Shown here one piece after another: positions 24,395 to 33,399 of a stretch of DNA of 64,000 nt; the stretch's first letter is position 1, and every line of letters starts with the position of its first letter. Source of the DNA: Haloplanus salinus (GTDB taxonomy: Archaea; Halobacteriota; Halobacteria; Halobacteriales; Haloferacaceae); NCBI RefSeq assembly GCF_003336245.1, contig NZ_QPHM01000001.1, positions 496,001 through 560,000 on the forward strand. Reading direction: 5' to 3'. The notes below the pieces were generated by a model that was not told where the DNA came from, did no database searches, and was given only the letters and a program-made list of their open reading frames with translations. The translations under genes were made by a program, and so were the position numbers.

Positions 24395-25248
24395 CGAGCA
24401 CCGTCCTCGACGCCGTCCTCTGTCTCCTGCTGATCAGCGGTGCGGTGGTGACCGTGACGACGGCTGCGCCGCACGAACCGGCCGGGGAGGGACGTGCGGC
24501 CGACGTGGCGGCGACGCTGACGACGACCACCACGTCGGTGACCCACACGCTGACTCCTCGAACCGGAGCGACTGGGGTCGACGTTCCGAATCGGTCGGCT
24601 CGCTTCGAGAGGACGAGCCACGGAACGTTGGCCGAACTCCTCGCGCGCGCCGCCGTCGCCCGCACCGAGGTAGACGGCGAGCGGCTCTGGTACGCGCGGG
24701 ACGGCTTCGTCCGCGTGGTCAACCGGTCGGTGCGAGGGGTCGTGCGACCGAATCACACCCTGATCACCGCGACTTGGCGACCGTACCCCGAGTCGTCGAT
24801 CGAGGGGCAGGTCGTCGTCGGGAGCCGGCCGCCGCCGGGCCGCCCGGTACACGCGGCGACGGTCGAGGTATCGAGCGGGTTTCCGACCACACGGGACGCG
24901 AGCCGCCGCGCCGCGCGGGAGCGCGGAGTCGGCGGCGTCGCCGACGTCGTCGCCGGTGGACTCGTCCGGGGACTCTTCCCGGCGACTCGCACCCGAACCG
25001 CCGCGGGTGGCGCGGCTCCGGCGGCAGCGCTCGTCCACCATCGGTACCGCCGCACCGCCGCACGACTCGGCGTCGAGCCGCCGTCACGACTCGCTGACGG
25101 CGGCGTCGAGGCCGCCAACGATCGCCTCGAGTCGGCGCTTGCGGATCGCGTCGCACGGGATCTGCGATCGGCGGACGCCTCGGCCGCGAGGGCCGCCGAG
25201 GGCGTCCGTCTCGGTCGCGTCCGCATCGTCGTGAGGACGTGGCCGTGA
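24391..25248 (+). CDS. Single-helix protein of the pilus-like locus (DUF7284-like)
   Basis: 285 residues from GTG 24391 overlapping the previous TGA; a GTG at 24385 is an alternative. N-terminal membrane helix TVLDAVLCLLLISGAVVTVTTA, then an exported domain with a Thr-rich segment and three NxS/T sequons, and a helical end (EAANDRLESALADRVARDLRS). Not similar to a characterised protein. The position between two pilin-like genes implies it is part of the same assembly. Confidence 0.78.
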   Translation: MTSTVLDAVLCLLLISGAVVTVTTAAPHEPAGEGRAADVAATLTTTTTSVTHTLTPRTGATGVDVPNRSARFERTSHGTLAELLARAAVARTEVDGERLWYARDGFVRVVNRSVRGVVRPNHTLITATWRPYPESSIEGQVVVGSRPPPGRPVHAATVEVSSGFPTTRDASRRAARERGVGGVADVVAGGLVRGLFPATRTRTAAGGAAPAAALVHHRYRRTAARLGVEPPSRLADGGVEAANDRLESALADRVARDLRSADASAARAAEGVRLGRVRIVVRTWP

Positions 25249-28200
25249 CCCGGTTCATAGAGGACCGGCGTGGGCGCGTCCCCTTCGCGCTCGTCGGCGT
25301 CGTGCTTCTCGTCGGTGCGTCGACGTTCGGGGCGGCCATCTCGACGCAGGGGCCGGATCGGGTCGACCGCGGCGTCGACGCGGCGGTCGAGCGGTCGTCC
25401 GCCGAGGCGACGACCGCCGTTCGGTCGGGGGTCGCGGAGGCGGCGCGTGAGGCGGCCGCGGAGCCGGTGACGGCGCCGGCGGAGACACCGTACGGGCAGT
25501 TAGTGAGTAACGCGACGCCGTTTCGGGACGCGCTCCGGCTTCGGATCTACCTGCGCGTCCGGGAGCGACTGTCGGTGACCCGGTATCGCCGTGGAGACGT
25601 GACCGCCGTCGCCAGGCTTCCGGCCGCGACGACGCCGGCCGAACTCCGGCACGGCATGGATCGGATCGAGGTTCGTGGCGTCGAGAACGGAACCGCCCTC
25701 CGCGTGACGGTGCGGAATCTGACCGTCACTGCACGGGAGTCGGGGCGGGTCGTCGCTAGCGAGCGACGGGATCGAACGGTGACCGTCTCGACGCCGGTGC
25801 TGGCGCTTCACGACCGCGCGATGGCGTTCGAGACGCGGCTGAATCGAGGGCCGCTCGAGGGACCGGGACTGGGCCGTCGGTTGAGCGCGCGGCTCTACCC
25901 CATCGCGTGGGCGCGTGGCTACGCCCAACATTACGGGACGGCACCCATCGCCAACGTCGTCGCGAACCGTCACGTCGAGTTGGCGACCAACGGCGCCGTA
26001 CTCGAAGCACAGCGGGCGGCGTTCGGCCGGAGCGACCCCACGGGCCGGAGGGCGATGCAACGCGCACGGCTCGAGTTCGGAGTGACGGAGTTCGCGGCCG
26101 GGACACCCATCAACGGCACGATGGCCGAGCGTATCCTTCCACGACCGAACGAAATCGGCGCGTCACCGGCACCGCTCCACTCCCGCCACGGGGCGGGCAA
26201 CGCGTCCCCGAACCGGCGGCTGAACGTCGACGTGGGAACGATGTCGGGGCGAGCCTTGGCTAGCCTCCGGACGGAGTCGATTCGGTCGAACCGATCGCTA
26301 CACGATGTCCTCCGGGCGGCCTACCGGGTCGAGACGACGCTCCGAACGACGCGTCGGCGGACGTACGCGGAACCACGTCCGGAGCCCGACGCGCCGGGGG
26401 AGGGGTGGAAACTCGTCGATACCGACGAGAGTGTGAACCCGACGGTCGAGTCGAGTATCGGGTCGACGCCCGACGTTCGTCCGGGTGAGCGTCGATTCGA
26501 CGGGTTCGCCAGACACGTCGAACTCGACCGGCGGGTGACGTGGACCTGGCGGCAGGGAAACGACACGACGACCACGGGCGGCGAGTGGACCGAGCGCTAC
26601 CGGGTGGGCGTGACGCTGGCCGGGCGATACGCCCCGAGCGGGGCGGCGCCGGATCGGCCGACGCGGCCCCGCTTCGAACGCGGCGGTCCGCTCGACGGTC
26701 CGAACCTCGCGAACGTCTCCGCGAAGGCCTCTCGACGGCTGATCGCGGAACAAGGCGGCCGGGATACCGTCGCCGCCGCCGTCGCCGCCGATGGCCTCGA
26801 CGTATCCCGAGCGGTCGTCCACGGTGACCGACCGTCTACCCTCCGCCAGTGGACGAACGAGGACTTGACCGCGCTCCGTGGTCGGCTGACCAACGTCTCC
26901 GTCTCGGTGAGCGCGGGACGGGTTGCGACGTACACGACGAACCCGCCCGAACAGTTGGCGGCCGAACTGCGTCGTCGGCGGGTGACGCTGATCGACGCGC
27001 CGGACGAGTATCACGGCGTGGCGGATCGGGCCCGACACGCCGCCCGGGCCGCGCTGGTCGACGAGGCGATCCGACGGCTGGAGCGGCGGTCGACGAACCA
27101 CAACGAGACGCGGCGGGCGTTCGACGCCGTACTCCATCGGGTCGGCGTCGGGTCCACGGACGAACTGCACGACATCGTCCGTCTCCGGAACACGCCGATA
27201 CCGGCACGGGAGGCGTCGCTCCCGGGGTCCCCACCCGGCGGTCCGGTCGGCGTCGTCCCCGACGGCTCGCCGGCGTATCTCACGGTCGCGTCGGTGACTC
27301 ACGACCGGGCGGCCGGCGTGCCGCCCTCGCGCCCGTACCACCCGCTCTCGGCGAAGAATCGCAACCTGTTCACCGTGCCGTCCGGCGACGCCGCGGACGC
27401 GACGGTCGGGGAGGGTGTCGGCGGCCCGTCGGGGGTACGACTCCGGACGGCGGCACACACCCTGATCGCCTCGGAGTCCGTATCGAACGAGTCGACCTCC
27501 GGGTCACGCCGGGCGGTCCGAGAGTCGGTGGACGATTCGATGGCCGTGATCGAGACACGGGCACGACGCGTCGTCCGGAGCGAAACGCGGCTCTCGCGCT
27601 CGGAAGCGCGGAGGGCAGTGAGTTCGGGCGTCGCACGCTGGGACGGTCCCGGCCGACGGGCGCTCGCGGCCAGTAACGGATCGCTCGCCGCCGCCATCGC
27701 CGTCGCGGCCGACGCGCGGGCGTCCGAACCGAGCGAGAGGCGTCGGGAACGACTGGAGACACGCCTCGACGCCGCGTTCGTTGCCGTCCGTCGAACCGCG
27801 GCGGCGAGGGTCGACGAGACGACGGTCGACGAGACGCTGACGCGGGTTCGAAAGCGCGCCATCGAGCGGGCGGCGTCGGAAGCGGGCGGCCGGGTCCGAT
27901 CGAGGTATCTGAACGGCTCGTTCGGCCGCGTCGCGGCGGGGTTGCCCGTCGCACCCGTGCCCGGTTACTGGTACGCGACGGTGAACGTCTGGAACGTGTC
28001 GGTTCGCGGGGCGTACGCTCGCTTTACATTTCGGACGCGACGCGGCGCGCCGGCGTCGACGCCGGGAGCGGCGGTCAGGTACGTCCGCGACGGGTCGACG
28101 GTGCGACTGGACGTCGACGGGGACGGGACGCCGGAGCGACTCGGCCGTGACGAACGAGTCGACTTCGAGACGGGGACGGTCGTCGCCGTCGCCGTCCCGG

Positions 28201-28313
28201 CGTACCGTGGCGGCGTCGGCGACGTGGACGGGAACGCCGACGAGCGCGCGGGGACGTGGCCGGAGCCGGGATGTACCTCGTGGGCGGCGAGCGCCTGCCG
28301 GGATTCGGAGTGA
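25245..28313 (+). CDS. Very large single-helix exported protein of the pilus-like locus (DUF7286-like)
   Basis: 1022 residues from GTG 25245 (overlapping the previous TGA; GTG 25239 alternative). N-terminal RRGRVPFALVGVVLLVGASTFGAAIS resembles a pilin-type leader and helix; the rest should lie outside the cell. It carries about fourteen NxS/T sequons, long charged helical stretches (e.g. ~590-640, ~740-870), and a C-terminal beta domain with Gly-Trp-Tyr patches (PGYWYATVNVWNVSVRGAYARF). A DVDGDGTPE loop near residue 965 resembles a calcium-binding loop. No known fold recognised. It could be the tip, shaft or adhesive part (inference). Confidence 0.82.
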   Translation: MTRFIEDRRGRVPFALVGVVLLVGASTFGAAISTQGPDRVDRGVDAAVERSSAEATTAVRSGVAEAAREAAAEPVTAPAETPYGQLVSNATPFRDALRLRIYLRVRERLSVTRYRRGDVTAVARLPAATTPAELRHGMDRIEVRGVENGTALRVTVRNLTVTARESGRVVASERRDRTVTVSTPVLALHDRAMAFETRLNRGPLEGPGLGRRLSARLYPIAWARGYAQHYGTAPIANVVANRHVELATNGAVLEAQRAAFGRSDPTGRRAMQRARLEFGVTEFAAGTPINGTMAERILPRPNEIGASPAPLHSRHGAGNASPNRRLNVDVGTMSGRALASLRTESIRSNRSLHDVLRAAYRVETTLRTTRRRTYAEPRPEPDAPGEGWKLVDTDESVNPTVESSIGSTPDVRPGERRFDGFARHVELDRRVTWTWRQGNDTTTTGGEWTERYRVGVTLAGRYAPSGAAPDRPTRPRFERGGPLDGPNLANVSAKASRRLIAEQGGRDTVAAAVAADGLDVSRAVVHGDRPSTLRQWTNEDLTALRGRLTNVSVSVSAGRVATYTTNPPEQLAAELRRRRVTLIDAPDEYHGVADRARHAARAALVDEAIRRLERRSTNHNETRRAFDAVLHRVGVGSTDELHDIVRLRNTPIPAREASLPGSPPGGPVGVVPDGSPAYLTVASVTHDRAAGVPPSRPYHPLSAKNRNLFTVPSGDAADATVGEGVGGPSGVRLRTAAHTLIASESVSNESTSGSRRAVRESVDDSMAVIETRARRVVRSETRLSRSEARRAVSSGVARWDGPGRRALAASNGSLAAAIAVAADARASEPSERRRERLETRLDAAFVAVRRTAAARVDETTVDETLTRVRKRAIERAASEAGGRVRSRYLNGSFGRVAAGLPVAPVPGYWYATVNVWNVSVRGAYARFTFRTRRGAPASTPGAAVRYVRDGSTVRLDVDGDGTPERLGRDERVDFETGTVVAVAVPAYRGGVGDVDGNADERAGTWPEPGCTSWAASACRDSE

Positions 28314-28344
28314 GACTTTTGTCGGCGCGGCGCCCATCCGAAGT

Positions 28345-28773
28345 ATGCTCCACGACGCCGCCGACGAACCGGGGACGCTATCGACGGGACAACTTCGCGA
28401 CGCCTACGAGCGAGAACTGCGCGCGGTGGTCGACGCCCACGGCGTGGACGCCGTGGCCGCCGAAACCGGCGTGGCGGCCGAGACGGTCGACGCCCTCCGC
28501 GACGGCGCGTCGCCGACGCTGACGCTCTCGGAAGCGGCGGCGATCCTCGCCCTAGACGGTGGCCGCGACGCCGGCGCCATCGTACAGGAGGTGCGTGACC
28601 ACCTGTTGATGGGGATGACGACCGGCGTCGTCGACGTCGACACTATCGCCTCGAACGTCGACCTCGATCTCTCGGGACAGGAGGTACAGCAGGCCATCGA
28701 GGGCCGTATCCCGATGACGCTCGCCGAACTGGCCGCGATCCACGGCTACATCGCCGGGCGAAACGCCCGCTGA
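28345..28773 (+). CDS. DUF5791 family protein
   Basis: 142 residues, all helical, acidic. Blocks GTLSTGQLRDAYERELRAVVDAHGVDAVAAETGV, EAAAILAL, IVQEVRDHLLMGMTTGVVDVDTIASNVD and GQEVQQAIEGRIPMTLAELAAIHGYI match the haloarchaeal DUF5791 type as I recall it. The DAVAAETGVAAETVDALRDG part resembles a helix-turn-helix. Function unknown. It lies 31 bp after the pilus-like locus and 6 bp before the SDR gene; it may belong to the SDR transcript. Confidence 0.8.
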   Translation: MLHDAADEPGTLSTGQLRDAYERELRAVVDAHGVDAVAAETGVAAETVDALRDGASPTLTLSEAAAILALDGGRDAGAIVQEVRDHLLMGMTTGVVDVDTIASNVDLDLSGQEVQQAIEGRIPMTLAELAAIHGYIAGRNAR

Positions 28774-28779
28774 TCCGTC

Positions 28780-29649
28780 GTGCGCGTCGCCATTCTGGGC
28801 TGTGGCTACGTCGGCCTCGAACTCGGCCGGCAGCTCACGGCCGCCGGACACGACGTCGTCGGCGTCCGCCGATCGGACGCTGGGCTCGACGCCATCGGCG
28901 CGGCTGGGTTCGAGGCCGTCCGCGCCGACCTGACCGACGCCGACTCACTCGCCGCCGTCCCGGACGCCGACTGGCTGGTGTACGCGGCGAGCGCCGGCGG
29001 TCGCGGCGTCGACGCGGCGCGGGCGGCGTACGTCGACGGCCTGCGGACCGTCGTCACGACGTTCGGCGACCGGGCGTCGCCGCCGGATCGCCTCGTCTAC
29101 ACGTCGAGCACGGGCGTCTACGGCGACCACGACGGCGGTTGGGTCGACGAATCGACGACGCCCGACCCCGCGACGGACCGACAGCGCGTCTTGCTTGAGG
29201 CGGAGCGGATCGCGCTGGAAGCGACCCCGATGGACGGGACGGTCGTTCGCTTCGGCGGCCTCTACGGCCCGGACCGCTACCGGCTAGACTACTACCTCGA
29301 CGGCCCCGTCACCGAGGGGTCTCTCAACTCGACCCACCGCGACGACGCGGCGGGCGTCGTCGCACACCTCCTAGAGACCGACCGGGCGCGTGGCGAAGTG
29401 GTCCTCGCCGTCGACGACGAACCCGTCTCGAAGTGGGACTTCGCCGACTGGCTGGCCGACGAGTGTGGGCGTCCACACCCGCCGAAACGGACCGTCGAGG
29501 AACGAGCGGCCGAGGGCGAGGTCAGCCGGCGGGTCCGCGCGAACAAGCGGTGTGCCAACGACCGACTCCACGAACTCGGCTACGAACTCCGCTACCCGAC
29601 GATACGGGACGGTTACCGGCCGGCCATCGACGCGTTTCGGAGCGACTGA
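28780..29649 (+). CDS. NAD(P)-binding SDR-family epimerase-like protein
   Basis: 289 residues from GTG. The N-terminal GCGYVGLELGRQL is the dinucleotide-binding loop; YTSSTGVYGDHDG and VVRFGGLYGPDRY are atypical extended-SDR blocks. The catalytic YxxxK is not clear (an Arg-Gln-Arg stretch is at that place), so it may be a non-catalytic or differently acting relative, as in the YeeZ-type group. It begins 6 bp after the DUF5791 gene. Substrate unknown. Confidence 0.82.
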   Translation: MRVAILGCGYVGLELGRQLTAAGHDVVGVRRSDAGLDAIGAAGFEAVRADLTDADSLAAVPDADWLVYAASAGGRGVDAARAAYVDGLRTVVTTFGDRASPPDRLVYTSSTGVYGDHDGGWVDESTTPDPATDRQRVLLEAERIALEATPMDGTVVRFGGLYGPDRYRLDYYLDGPVTEGSLNSTHRDDAAGVVAHLLETDRARGEVVLAVDDEPVSKWDFADWLADECGRPHPPKRTVEERAAEGEVSRRVRANKRCANDRLHELGYELRYPTIRDGYRPAIDAFRSD

Positions 29650-29723
29650 CGGGAGCGATTCGGTCGCCAGCGTCCCGACGCAATAGGAGAATACTCTTCT
29701 CCCTCGGCCGAGTCGTGACGAGC

Positions 29724-30881
29724 ATGTCGGTCGCCGCCGAGGAGTTCGTCCAGCGAACGGTGGCGTTCGCACAGTCGCATCCGGAGTTACTGGTCGCGCT
29801 GCTCGTCAGCGTCGTCGTACTGCTCGGTGGCGGGTACGTCCTCCACCGGTTCACGCGGCCGTCCGGAGTCCGATTCGCGTCGATGGTGGCCGAACACGAC
29901 GGAGTGTCGATCCTGACCCACCCCAACCCGGACCCGGACGCCATGGCGGCGGCGATGGGCGTCGCGTCGCTGGCCGAGCAGGTGGGGACGGCAGCGACCA
30001 TCCAGTTCTCGGGGCAGATCCGCCATCAGGAGAACCGGGCGTTCCGGAACGTCCTCGAAGTCGAACTCGATCGGATCGAACGGGCGGAGGACCTGTCGTC
30101 CGGCGCGGTGATTCTGGTCGATCACAACGAGCCCCGGGGCTTCTCCGGCTCCGAGCGCGTCCGACCGCTCGCAGTCGTCGATCACCACCCCAGCGACGGG
30201 CGCGGCGAGGCGTTCACCGACGTGCGCACCGAATACGGTGCCTGTTCGAGCGTCGTCGCCGAGTACTTCGAGGACCTCGACGCCACGCCGGTGCCCCCGG
30301 ACACCCACGAGAGCGAGGTCGACTCGACGTACGCCGTCCCCTCGCGCGTGGCGACGGGGCTGTTCTTCGGCATCCTGACGGACACGAACCGGCTCACGTC
30401 GGGCATCGATCCGGCCGACTTCGCCGCGAGCAGTTATCTCTCCGCGGGCGTCGACGAGAACCTACTCGACCGCATCGCCAACCCGCAGGTGAGCGCGGAG
30501 ACCCTCGAAATCAAGGCGACCGCGATCCGCGAGCGCGAGGTCGAGGGCGCCTTCGCCATCAGCGACGTCGGTGACGTGTCGAACGCGGACGCGATTCCGC
30601 AGGCGGCGGACGAACTCATCCGCCTCGAGGGCGTCACCGCCGCCATCGTCTACGGCGCGCGGAACGGCGTCCTCTACCTCTCGGGGCGCTCCCGCGACGA
30701 CCGGGTCCACATGGGACGGGCGATCGAATCCGCACTGGAGGACGTCCCCAGCGCCAGCGGCGGCGGCCACGCGCGGATGGGCGGCGGACAGATCTCCCTC
30801 GGCGACGGGGGGTTCGTCTGGCCCGCCCGCGAGAACACGCTCACCGACCGACTCTGGCGGGCACTCGAAGGCGACCTGTAG
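29724..30881 (+). CDS. Membrane-anchored DHH/DHHA1 phosphoesterase
   Basis: 385 residues. One N-terminal membrane helix (LLVALLVSVVVLLGGGYVL, ~20-40) anchors a DHH domain: HPNPDPDA (motif I), VDHNEP (motif II), VVDHHPS (the DHH) and TGLFFGILTDTNRL. The DHHA1 end carries SGGGHARMGGGQ. Family members hydrolyse nanoRNA or cyclic dinucleotides using two metal ions. With a membrane anchor and no RecJ extensions, a c-di-AMP or nanoRNA phosphodiesterase is plausible (inference). ATG 29724 puts the helix at the N-terminus. Confidence 0.88.
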   Translation: MSVAAEEFVQRTVAFAQSHPELLVALLVSVVVLLGGGYVLHRFTRPSGVRFASMVAEHDGVSILTHPNPDPDAMAAAMGVASLAEQVGTAATIQFSGQIRHQENRAFRNVLEVELDRIERAEDLSSGAVILVDHNEPRGFSGSERVRPLAVVDHHPSDGRGEAFTDVRTEYGACSSVVAEYFEDLDATPVPPDTHESEVDSTYAVPSRVATGLFFGILTDTNRLTSGIDPADFAASSYLSAGVDENLLDRIANPQVSAETLEIKATAIREREVEGAFAISDVGDVSNADAIPQAADELIRLEGVTAAIVYGARNGVLYLSGRSRDDRVHMGRAIESALEDVPSASGGGHARMGGGQISLGDGGFVWPARENTLTDRLWRALEGDL

Positions 30882-30920
30882 CGTCGCGGGCTTATTGTCC
30901 GTCCCCGACGTAGCCGTCAC

Positions 30921-32009
30921 ATGGCGACCACACGCGCGACGTGGGCGTACCGGGACCGCTTCGGCGACGGCTTCGGGCGGACCTACTTCCGCCGGTTCGG
31001 TCCCGGCGTCGTCTCCAGCGTCGGCCTCGGCACGTATCTCGGCGATCCGACGGACGCCGTCGACGAGGCCTACGAGCGAGCGCTGATCGCCGGGCTGGAC
31101 GGTGGCTGTAACGTGATCGACACCGCCGTCAACTACCGCTGCGGGCGGAGCGAGCGTGTCGTGGGGCAGGCGGTAGAGCGGGCGGACGTGGACCGCGACG
31201 CCGTCGTCGTCGCCACCAAGGGTGGCTTCCTGCCGTTCGACGGCGACCGCCCGGCCGATCCCGCGGCCTACGTTCGCGAGACGTACGTCGAGGACGGCCC
31301 CGTCGACCCCGCGGACCTCGCGGCCGGCTACCACTGCATCGCTCCGGACGCGGTCGACGCGCTCCTCGACCGCTCGCTCGACGCGCTCGGCCTCGAAGTG
31401 GTGGACTGCTACTACGTCCACAACCCCGAGACGCAGCTTCGTGTTCGGTCCAGGGAGGCGGTGTACGACGAACTGGAGGCGACGTTCGAGCGACTGGAGC
31501 GCCGGGTCGCGGCGGGCGACATCGGACGGTACGGCGTGGCGACGTGGCGAGCCCTTCGCGTTCCACCGGACGACGACGCCCACCTGTCGCTCCCGCGGAT
31601 CGTGGAGTGCGCCCGGTCGGCCGCGTCGGCGGTCGGACGTTCGGAGACGGGATTCGAGGCGATCCAACTCCCGTTCAACGTCCACATGGCCGACGCGTTC
31701 ACCGTCCGCGCCCACGAGTTCGAGGGTGAGCGCCGATCGGCGCTGGCGGTCGCCCACGAACTCGATCTGGACGTGTTCACGAGCGCCAGCCTTGGACAGG
31801 GCGACCTCGCCGGTGGTCTCCCGCCGGCGGTGAACGCCGAACTGACGGGGGACACTCCCGCACAGCGCGCGATCAACTTCGCTCGGAGTGCGCCGGGGGT
31901 CACCTGCGCGCTGGCGGGGGCGAGCGACCCCGACCACGTCGCGGAGAACGTCGCCGCGGGAACGTTCGACCCGCTCGGTGCGCGGGCGTTCGACGCCGTC
32001 TTCGAGTGA
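30921..32009 (+). CDS. Aldo/keto reductase
   Basis: 362 residues of (beta/alpha)8 AKR type. Visible: VSSVGLGTYLGDPTD near the N-terminus, VIDTAVNYRCGRSERVVGQA with the active-site Asp/Tyr, VVDCYYVHNPE with the His, and the C-terminal INFARSAPGVTCALAGASDPDHV cofactor-binding end. It reduces carbonyls with NAD(P)H; substrate unknown. It has ~40 residues more than a standard AKR, mainly around the IGRYGVATWRALRVPPDD insert. It is 39 bp after the DHH gene and may be cotranscribed with it. Confidence 0.88.
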   Translation: MATTRATWAYRDRFGDGFGRTYFRRFGPGVVSSVGLGTYLGDPTDAVDEAYERALIAGLDGGCNVIDTAVNYRCGRSERVVGQAVERADVDRDAVVVATKGGFLPFDGDRPADPAAYVRETYVEDGPVDPADLAAGYHCIAPDAVDALLDRSLDALGLEVVDCYYVHNPETQLRVRSREAVYDELEATFERLERRVAAGDIGRYGVATWRALRVPPDDDAHLSLPRIVECARSAASAVGRSETGFEAIQLPFNVHMADAFTVRAHEFEGERRSALAVAHELDLDVFTSASLGQGDLAGGLPPAVNAELTGDTPAQRAINFARSAPGVTCALAGASDPDHVAENVAAGTFDPLGARAFDAVFE

Positions 32010-32053
32010 CGGCGCCGGCTGCAACCGTCTCGGGACCGGCAACCGGTGTGTGA

Positions 32054-32224
32054 CTAGCGCAGGTCCTTCCACTCCCGGCCGCAGTCGGGACAGATGCGAA
32101 CGGCGAACACCTCGTCCGGGTCGTCCCGCTTTTTCAGGACCTTCTCACACTCCGCGCACGTGAGTCGCTCGTAAGTATCCTTGACGAGTTCGCCGTCACG
32201 GAGCCCCTTTCGGGTCGATTTCAT
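32054..32224 (-). CDS. HVO_0758-type small zinc-finger protein
   Basis: 56 residues with two CxxC pairs (CAEC, CPDC) in a compact zinc ribbon: MKSTRKGLRDGELVKDTYER, then VRICPDCGREWKDLR. It matches a haloarchaeal micro-zinc-finger family I know as HVO_0758. These µ-proteins lack a defined reaction; nucleic-acid or protein binding is likely. ATG 32224 is the first Met of a longer open frame whose upstream part is not coding. Confidence 0.85.
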   Translation of the reverse strand: MKSTRKGLRDGELVKDTYERLTCAECEKVLKKRDDPDEVFAVRICPDCGREWKDLR

Positions 32225-32307
32225 GTTCCCACGTTGTGCGCCCCTGTTTAAAAAACGGACCGGCCGATGCGGCGGACTTTTGTCCGCGCCGCCCTCAGAG
32301 TCGCCCG

Positions 32308-33399
32308 ATGGAGTACGTCCAGGAACGCGTGACGACGCTCCACGAGCTGACCGATCCGACGGCGACGGCGCCGACGGACCGCGCGACGGTCGTCGTCCCG
32401 ATGACGGAGCGCGAGTACGCCGGGCTGGCGCCGGATCGCGTCCTCTCGGAACTGGAACGGGTCGATCCCGGACACGTCGTCGTCCCGCTCCGGGCGCCGG
32501 CGGAGCGCATCGGCGACTTCCACGGCTGGCTCGCCGACTTCGACCTGTCGCTGTCGGTCCTCTGGTGCAACGGCCCGCGGCTGGAGGACCTGCTCGACGA
32601 CCACGGCCTCGACGGCGAGTTCGGCAAGGGCCGCGACGTGTGGCTCGGCCTCGGCCAAGCGCTCGACCGGGAGTACGTCGTCGTTCACGACGCCGACACC
32701 AAGAGCTACTCCCGGGCGGACGTCCCGCGGCTACTCTTCCCGCTCGCCCACGGCGACGACTTCTCGAAGGGCTACTACGCGCGCGTCGAGAACGACCGCC
32801 TCTACGGTCGGCTCTTCCGCCTGTTTTACGTCCCGCTGGTTCGCGCACTGAGCGAGGATCGGGACGCGCCAGTCCTCCGCTATCTGGAGTCGTTTCGCTA
32901 CGCGCTCGCCGGCGAGTTCGCGGCGACGACCGACCTCGTCGAGCGCTTCCGCCCCCAGCGGTCGTGGGGGCTCGAGGTCGGCACCCTCGGCGACGCCTTC
33001 GGGTACGCCGGCTTCGAGGGGAGTACACAGGTCGATCTGGGGACGTACGAACACGACCACCGCGCGGTGAGCGGGCCGACCGGGCTCTCCGACATGAGCC
33101 GGCACGTCGGGTCGGCGCTCCTCCGCGTCGCCGAGGAAGGCGGCGTCGACCCGGACTACGACGCGCTCCCCGACCGCTACCGGGACGTGGCGCGGTCGCT
33201 CGTCCGGAGCTACGAACTCGACGCGCGGTTCAACGGGCTGTCGTACGACCGCGGCGACGAACTCCACCAGGTCGAGACGTACGTCGACGCCATCGAGCCG
33301 CCGGGGACGGACCGCCGCCTACCGGCGTGGGCCGACGCCCCGATCACCCCCGAACAGGTCGCCGAGGCCGTGGCGGCCGACTTAGAGTCGGTGCGATGA
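32308..33399 (+). CDS. GpgS-like GT-A glycosyltransferase
   Basis: 363 residues. The fold is GT-A: VVVPMTEREYAG opens the nucleotide-binding part, EYVVVHDADTKSYSRADVPRLLFPL carries the DxD-like metal motif near residue 130, and FSKGYYARVENDRLYGRLFRLFYVPLVRAL resembles glucosyl-3-phosphoglycerate synthase. That enzyme makes the precursor of the compatible solute glucosylglycerate. The same family contains mannosyl versions, so the exact sugar is open. ATG 32308 is chosen over an earlier start giving a Pro/Arg-rich leader. It overlaps the next gene by 4 bp. Confidence 0.75.
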   Translation: MEYVQERVTTLHELTDPTATAPTDRATVVVPMTEREYAGLAPDRVLSELERVDPGHVVVPLRAPAERIGDFHGWLADFDLSLSVLWCNGPRLEDLLDDHGLDGEFGKGRDVWLGLGQALDREYVVVHDADTKSYSRADVPRLLFPLAHGDDFSKGYYARVENDRLYGRLFRLFYVPLVRALSEDRDAPVLRYLESFRYALAGEFAATTDLVERFRPQRSWGLEVGTLGDAFGYAGFEGSTQVDLGTYEHDHRAVSGPTGLSDMSRHVGSALLRVAEEGGVDPDYDALPDRYRDVARSLVRSYELDARFNGLSYDRGDELHQVETYVDAIEPPGTDRRLPAWADAPITPEQVAEAVAADLESVR

